Shown: positions 6,156-8,834 of the stretch, one piece after another
Numbering within the stretch: position 1 is the stretch's first letter
Layout: the number at the start of each line of letters is the position of its first letter
Source of the DNA: JBBSEZ01 sp038239195
GTDB taxonomy: Bacteria > Planctomycetota > Planctomycetia > Gemmatales > Gemmataceae
Assembly: GCA_038239195.1 (NCBI GenBank)
Contig: JBBSEZ010000412.1
Span: forward strand, 1-8,834
Direction of reading: 5' to 3'
Length of the DNA: 8,834 bases
Position numbers and translations under genes: made by a program
The notes under the pieces: model-generated
Told to the model about the DNA's origin: nothing
Database searches by the model: none
What the model saw: the letters and a program-made list of their open reading frames with translations, nothing else

Positions 6156-7558
6156 GGCGCATTGCCTCCGCGGGAACGTCGGGCTGAGCCCCCCGGGCCT
6201 CGGGTCGCGCCCCGCGCCTCGATGCTGGCGGCGTGCGCCGTCAGCCCCTCGCGGCGCGCCAGCTCGCGCACGTCGTCGGCCATGCGCTCCAGCCCGGCCG
6301 GCGCGAACGACAGCACGCTCGAACGGCGCAAGAAGTCGTTGGACGACAGCCCACTCGCGAAGCGCGCCGTCCCTCCGGTCGGCAAGACGTGCGAGGGCCC
6401 GGCGGCGTAGTCGCCCACCGCCACCGGAGAATGCGTGCCCAGAAAGATCGCTCCCGCGTTGTCGATGCGCTCGCACAGCGCCTCGGCGTTGGCCGTCATG
6501 ATCTCCAGGTGCTCCGGGGCCAGTCGGTTCACGATCTCCACCGCCTCGTCTTCGTCGCGGGCCAGCACCAGCGCCCCGAACTGCTCCAGGCTTTCGCGCG
6601 CCAGGTCGCCGCGCGACAGCGATTTCAGTTGCCGGCCCAGCGCGGCTGCGACGGCATCGATCAGCGGCGCGTGCCAGGTGACGAGCAGGCTCGCCCCGGG
6701 GGCGTGCTCGGCCTGGGCGATCAGGTCGGCGGCCACGAGCTCGGCCGGGGCCGTCTCGTCGGCCAGCACGATCACCTCGCTCGGCCCGGCGATGCAGTCG
6801 ATGGCCACCTGCCCGTAGACGTGGCGTTTGGCCAGCGCCACGAACAGGTTGCCCGGGCCCACGATCATGTCCACCGCCGGCAGCCCATCCACGCCGTAGG
6901 CTAGCGCCGCCACCGCCTGTGCCCCGCCCACTCGATACACCTCCTGGACGCCGAGCTCGTGACAGACGGCCTGCAAGTCGGTGTTGCCCGCCCCCTTCGC
7001 CGTCGGCGGCATCACCACCGCCAGTTCCTTCACCCCTGCCGCCTGCGCCGGGACGATCGTCATCAACAGCGTCGAGGGGTAGGCGGCGCTGCCCCCCGGC
7101 ACCATGACGCCGACGCGCCTCATGGGGCGATAGCGCAGCCGCAACTCGTGCTGCCCCGCCACGCTCAGGGTGGCGCTGCGGTGCAGGATCCCCGACTGAA
7201 ACGCCATCACGTTCTGCCGCACGCGCCGCACCGTCTCCAGCAGCGCCGGGCTCGCCGCGGCGTGGGCAAGCGCCATCTCCGAGCGCGTCAGGCGCAGCGT
7301 CTCGGGCGCCAGCCGAATGCCGTCGAACTGCTCCGTGTAGTGGAGCAGCGCCTCCAGCCCGCGCGCCCGCACGTCGTCGCACACGCGCTGCACCACGCGC
7401 ACCGGCGGCAGCGCCTCGCCGAAGACCTTCTCCGTCAGCGCGCGGCCGCGCGCCGACACGACGTTGCCCTGGGCGCTGAGCTGTTGGCGCAGGGCATCGA
7501 GTTGCGAGGTCGCATCGTCGCTGCCGCAGCGGATGCGGCGGATGTTGAGAGCAGGCAT
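6152..7558 (-). CDS. hisD: Histidinol dehydrogenase
   Basis: The product has 468 residues, slightly longer than the usual 430-440. This zinc- and NAD-dependent cytosolic enzyme oxidises histidinol twice to give histidine, the last two pathway steps. All key residues are present with the same spacing as in E. coli HisD: zinc ligands Gln282 and His285 (AQAEHAP), Asp383 (VGDYAAGPSH) and His442 (GLTAHAAS), and the catalytic pair Glu349-His350 (APEHLEI). Further hallmarks are VPGGSAAYPS (153-162), VGGAQAVAALAYG (210-222) and the run from GPGNLFVALAKR (234-245) to IAGPSE (256-261). After His442 there is a tail of 26 residues rich in Gly, Arg and Ser. The ATG at 7558 is 35 bases after the upstream stop; the only nearby purine-rich motif (GGTGG) is too close to be a good ribosome site. 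The stop overlaps the hisC start. No other his genes are in the window. Confidence 0.97.
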   Translation of the reverse strand: MPALNIRRIRCGSDDATSQLDALRQQLSAQGNVVSARGRALTEKVFGEALPPVRVVQRVCDDVRARGLEALLHYTEQFDGIRLAPETLRLTRSEMALAHAAASPALLETVRRVRQNVMAFQSGILHRSATLSVAGQHELRLRYRPMRRVGVMVPGGSAAYPSTLLMTIVPAQAAGVKELAVVMPPTAKGAGNTDLQAVCHELGVQEVYRVGGAQAVAALAYGVDGLPAVDMIVGPGNLFVALAKRHVYGQVAIDCIAGPSEVIVLADETAPAELVAADLIAQAEHAPGASLLVTWHAPLIDAVAAALGRQLKSLSRGDLARESLEQFGALVLARDEDEAVEIVNRLAPEHLEIMTANAEALCERIDNAGAIFLGTHSPVAVGDYAAGPSHVLPTGGTARFASGLSSNDFLRRSSVLSFAPAGLERMADDVRELARREGLTAHAASIEARGATRGPGGSARRSRGGNAP

Positions 7559-7593
7559 CGCCACCAGAGATTTCGGAAGGAGAAAGGGCGCCC

Positions 7594-8760
7594 CTAACGT
7601 ACCAGGACCGGAACGGGCCGCACGTGCGAGATCACGTAATTGCGGCGCCCCGGATCGCGCGCCGTCGCCTGCTTGCGCCCGCGCTTGTCGGTTGCCCGCG
7701 CCAGCAGCACGTACTTGCCCGCGGCGGCCGGCCGCCACTTCAGCTCCCACAGCCGCCAGCAGAACGGGACCGGGCGGCCCAGGAGCGTCGCGGCCGACCA
7801 GGTGCGCCCGGCGTCGGTGCTCACCTCGACCTTGTCCACCTCCGCCTCGCCCGCCCACGCCGCACCGCGAATGCGGTACTCGGCGCCCACGGCGACCACC
7901 TCGTTGTCCGCCGGGCGGGCAATCGACGACTTCACGTCCATTTCCGCGATCGGCGTCAGTGTCGGCAGCCCGTCGCGCTGCTCCCACACGGCGTAGTCGA
8001 TGGTCTGGTCGAAGCCGAGGAACGGCCGCGTCGTCACGATCACGCGCGTCAGCCATTTCACCGACGCCATCCCATACCACCCGCCCACTACCGCCCGCAG
8101 AGGGAAGCCGTGCGCGGTCGGGAGGTCGGCGCCGTTCATGCCGTGGGCGAGCAACACCTCGGGCCGCCGCGCCTTGGCGAGCGGCAGGCTGCGCGCGAAC
8201 GAGAGGGGCCCGGGCGGCTGGCCCTCTTTTTTCGGGTCTCCCTTGTCGGCGCCATCGAGGATGACCTCGACGGCCCCCGGCTGCACGCCCGCCTCGTCGA
8301 GGATGGCCGCGAGCGGAACGCCGGTCCACTCCGCCGTGCTGACCGCCCCCAGCTCCCACTGCACGCCCTTCGTTTTGGGAGACAGAAACGCCCGGCCATT
8401 GCCCGCGCACTCCAGCGTGATCGCCTGCGTGCGCGACGCCATCCTGCGCACCTGGTCCAGCGTCAGCGACAGCCGCCGTTTGACTGCGCCGACCACATCC
8501 AGCCGATACGCCTTCGGGTCGATCTTCGGCTGGGAGTAGTGGTTGCGGACGTAGAACAGCTCGGTGGGCGTCTTGAAGCCGTTCAGCGACGAGAACGGAA
8601 ACTCCAGGTTGATCGGCTCTTTCGACCGCGCGATGAGCCGCGGCGCGGCCGGCCCTTCGGCGGACGCCCGGCCCGCCAGCAGCGGAACGCTCGCCAGGCC
8701 AGCGGCGCGCAGGAACGCGCGGCGGTCGGGCCCTTCCCATTCGTCCGTGCGGTCGCGCAT
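7594..8760 (-). CDS. Sulfite oxidase-family molybdopterin-dependent oxidoreductase, Tat-exported
   Basis: The product has 388 residues. The N-terminus is a twin-arginine signal (DRRAFLRAAGLASVPLLAG, 12-30) with likely cleavage after ASA (Ala34), so the enzyme should be exported folded with its cofactor. The molybdopterin domain (about 45-260) has VRNH (71-74), the cofactor-ligand cysteine in LECAGNGR (Cys118), and HGFPLRAVVGGWYGMASVKWL in two parts (217-226 and 227-237). The C-terminal dimerisation domain (about 270-380) includes VSTDAGRTW (313-321). No heme domain is fused, so an external electron acceptor such as a c-type cytochrome is expected; none is adjacent. Family members oxidise sulfite (SorA, SoxC type) or reduce other substrates, and the substrate here cannot be read from sequence. 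The start is ATG with GAGGT 7 bases upstream. It precedes hisD by 35 bases in the same direction. Confidence 0.93.
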   Translation of the reverse strand: MRDRTDEWEGPDRRAFLRAAGLASVPLLAGRASAEGPAAPRLIARSKEPINLEFPFSSLNGFKTPTELFYVRNHYSQPKIDPKAYRLDVVGAVKRRLSLTLDQVRRMASRTQAITLECAGNGRAFLSPKTKGVQWELGAVSTAEWTGVPLAAILDEAGVQPGAVEVILDGADKGDPKKEGQPPGPLSFARSLPLAKARRPEVLLAHGMNGADLPTAHGFPLRAVVGGWYGMASVKWLTRVIVTTRPFLGFDQTIDYAVWEQRDGLPTLTPIAEMDVKSSIARPADNEVVAVGAEYRIRGAAWAGEAEVDKVEVSTDAGRTWSAATLLGRPVPFCWRLWELKWRPAAAGKYVLLARATDKRGRKQATARDPGRRNYVISHVRPVPVLVR

Positions 8761-8770
8761 CGGCGATACC

Positions 8771-8825
8771 TCGTAGGACAGGCGGCTCGCCTGTCTCTTC
8801 GTAGGACAGGCTTTCCAGCCTGTCC
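8771..8825. repeat. Tandem palindromic repeats, each led by a 13-base direct repeat
   Basis: The 13-mer tcgtaggacaggc occurs at 8771-8783 and 8799-8811, 28 bases apart. Each copy begins a perfect hairpin. The first has arms gacaggcg (8777-8784) and cgcctgtc (8788-8795) with a 3-base loop. The second has arms ggacaggct (8804-8812) and agcctgtcc (8817-8825) with a 4-base loop ttcc. The array starts on the ribosome-binding site of the molybdopterin gene, 10 bases from its ATG. It resembles the short GTAGGACAGGCT-type palindromes I associate with planctomycete intergenic regions, and more copies may lie beyond the right edge. Confidence 0.65.
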
Positions 8826-8834
8826 GGCCTGAGA

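Noticed and set aside
5028..6410. Plus-strand open frame of 460 codons opposite hisC
   Set aside because: It is antisense to a fully motif-supported aminotransferase, and the composition is typical of GC-driven shadows.
5112..7382. Possible 756-residue HisC fusion
   Set aside because: The part before GTG 6155 is an off-frame reading of hisD. HisC has its own start, ribosome site and normal length.
6152..8740. Possible 862-residue HisD fusion with the upstream gene
   Set aside because: The part before ATG 7558 is an off-frame reading of the molybdopterin gene, which has its own stop at 7594-7596.
8771..8825. Start of a CRISPR array
   Set aside because: There are only two copies of a 13-base unit, and what follows each is its own palindromic partner rather than a unique spacer. 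No cas gene is present.
7624..8832. Plus-strand open frame of 402 codons opposite the molybdopterin gene
   Set aside because: It is antisense to a gene with intact Tat signal and Mo-ligand cysteine. Its end runs through the palindromic repeats, which often create spurious reading frames.

Overview
The window is a strongly GC-rich bacterial segment that almost certainly comes from a planctomycete, probably of the Gemmata/Gemmatales type. This rests on two lineage-typical families found together: a large secreted protein with a cytochrome-c-like PSCyt1 domain followed by DUF1549 and DUF1553, and a type II pseudopilin-like DUF1559 protein with an H-X9-DG motif. A small lipoprotein sits beside the second one. 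High GC content leaves long open frames on the strand opposite most genes, and these were treated as shadows.

Layout: (1) Positions 1-2495, minus strand: the PSCyt1-DUF1549-DUF1553 protein, running off the left edge a few residues before its expected end. (2) Positions 2496-3162: about 670 bases of non-coding DNA between divergent genes. It holds a four-run G-quadruplex motif, an inverted repeat, a possible promoter and a structured leader. (3) Positions 3163-4653, plus strand: the DUF1559 protein (GTG start, strong Shine-Dalgarno), a hairpin, then a small lipoprotein. (4) A 76-base convergent gap with short hairpins. (5) Positions 8760-4730, minus strand: a tight gene string of a Tat-exported sulfite-oxidase-family molybdopterin enzyme, hisD, hisC and a CcbP-type calcium-binding protein. 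(6) Positions 8771-8825: two palindromes, each led by the same 13-base direct repeat, abutting the start of the molybdopterin gene.

How the genes work together: hisD (last two steps of histidine synthesis) and hisC (the aminotransferase step) overlap by 4 bases (GTGA) and are surely co-translated. The CcbP gene has its ribosome-binding site on the hisC stop codon. The molybdopterin gene is 35 bases upstream of hisD. The string is therefore probably one transcript mixing core histidine synthesis with two unrelated functions. The DUF1559 protein and lipoprotein form a surface/export pair of the kind repeated many times in planctomycete genomes.

I found no CRISPR array, tRNA, rRNA, transposase or phage gene. 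No clearly new system is evident. The points most worth a second look are the mixed operon, the palindromic repeats at the right edge, and the unusual structure of the divergent intergenic region.
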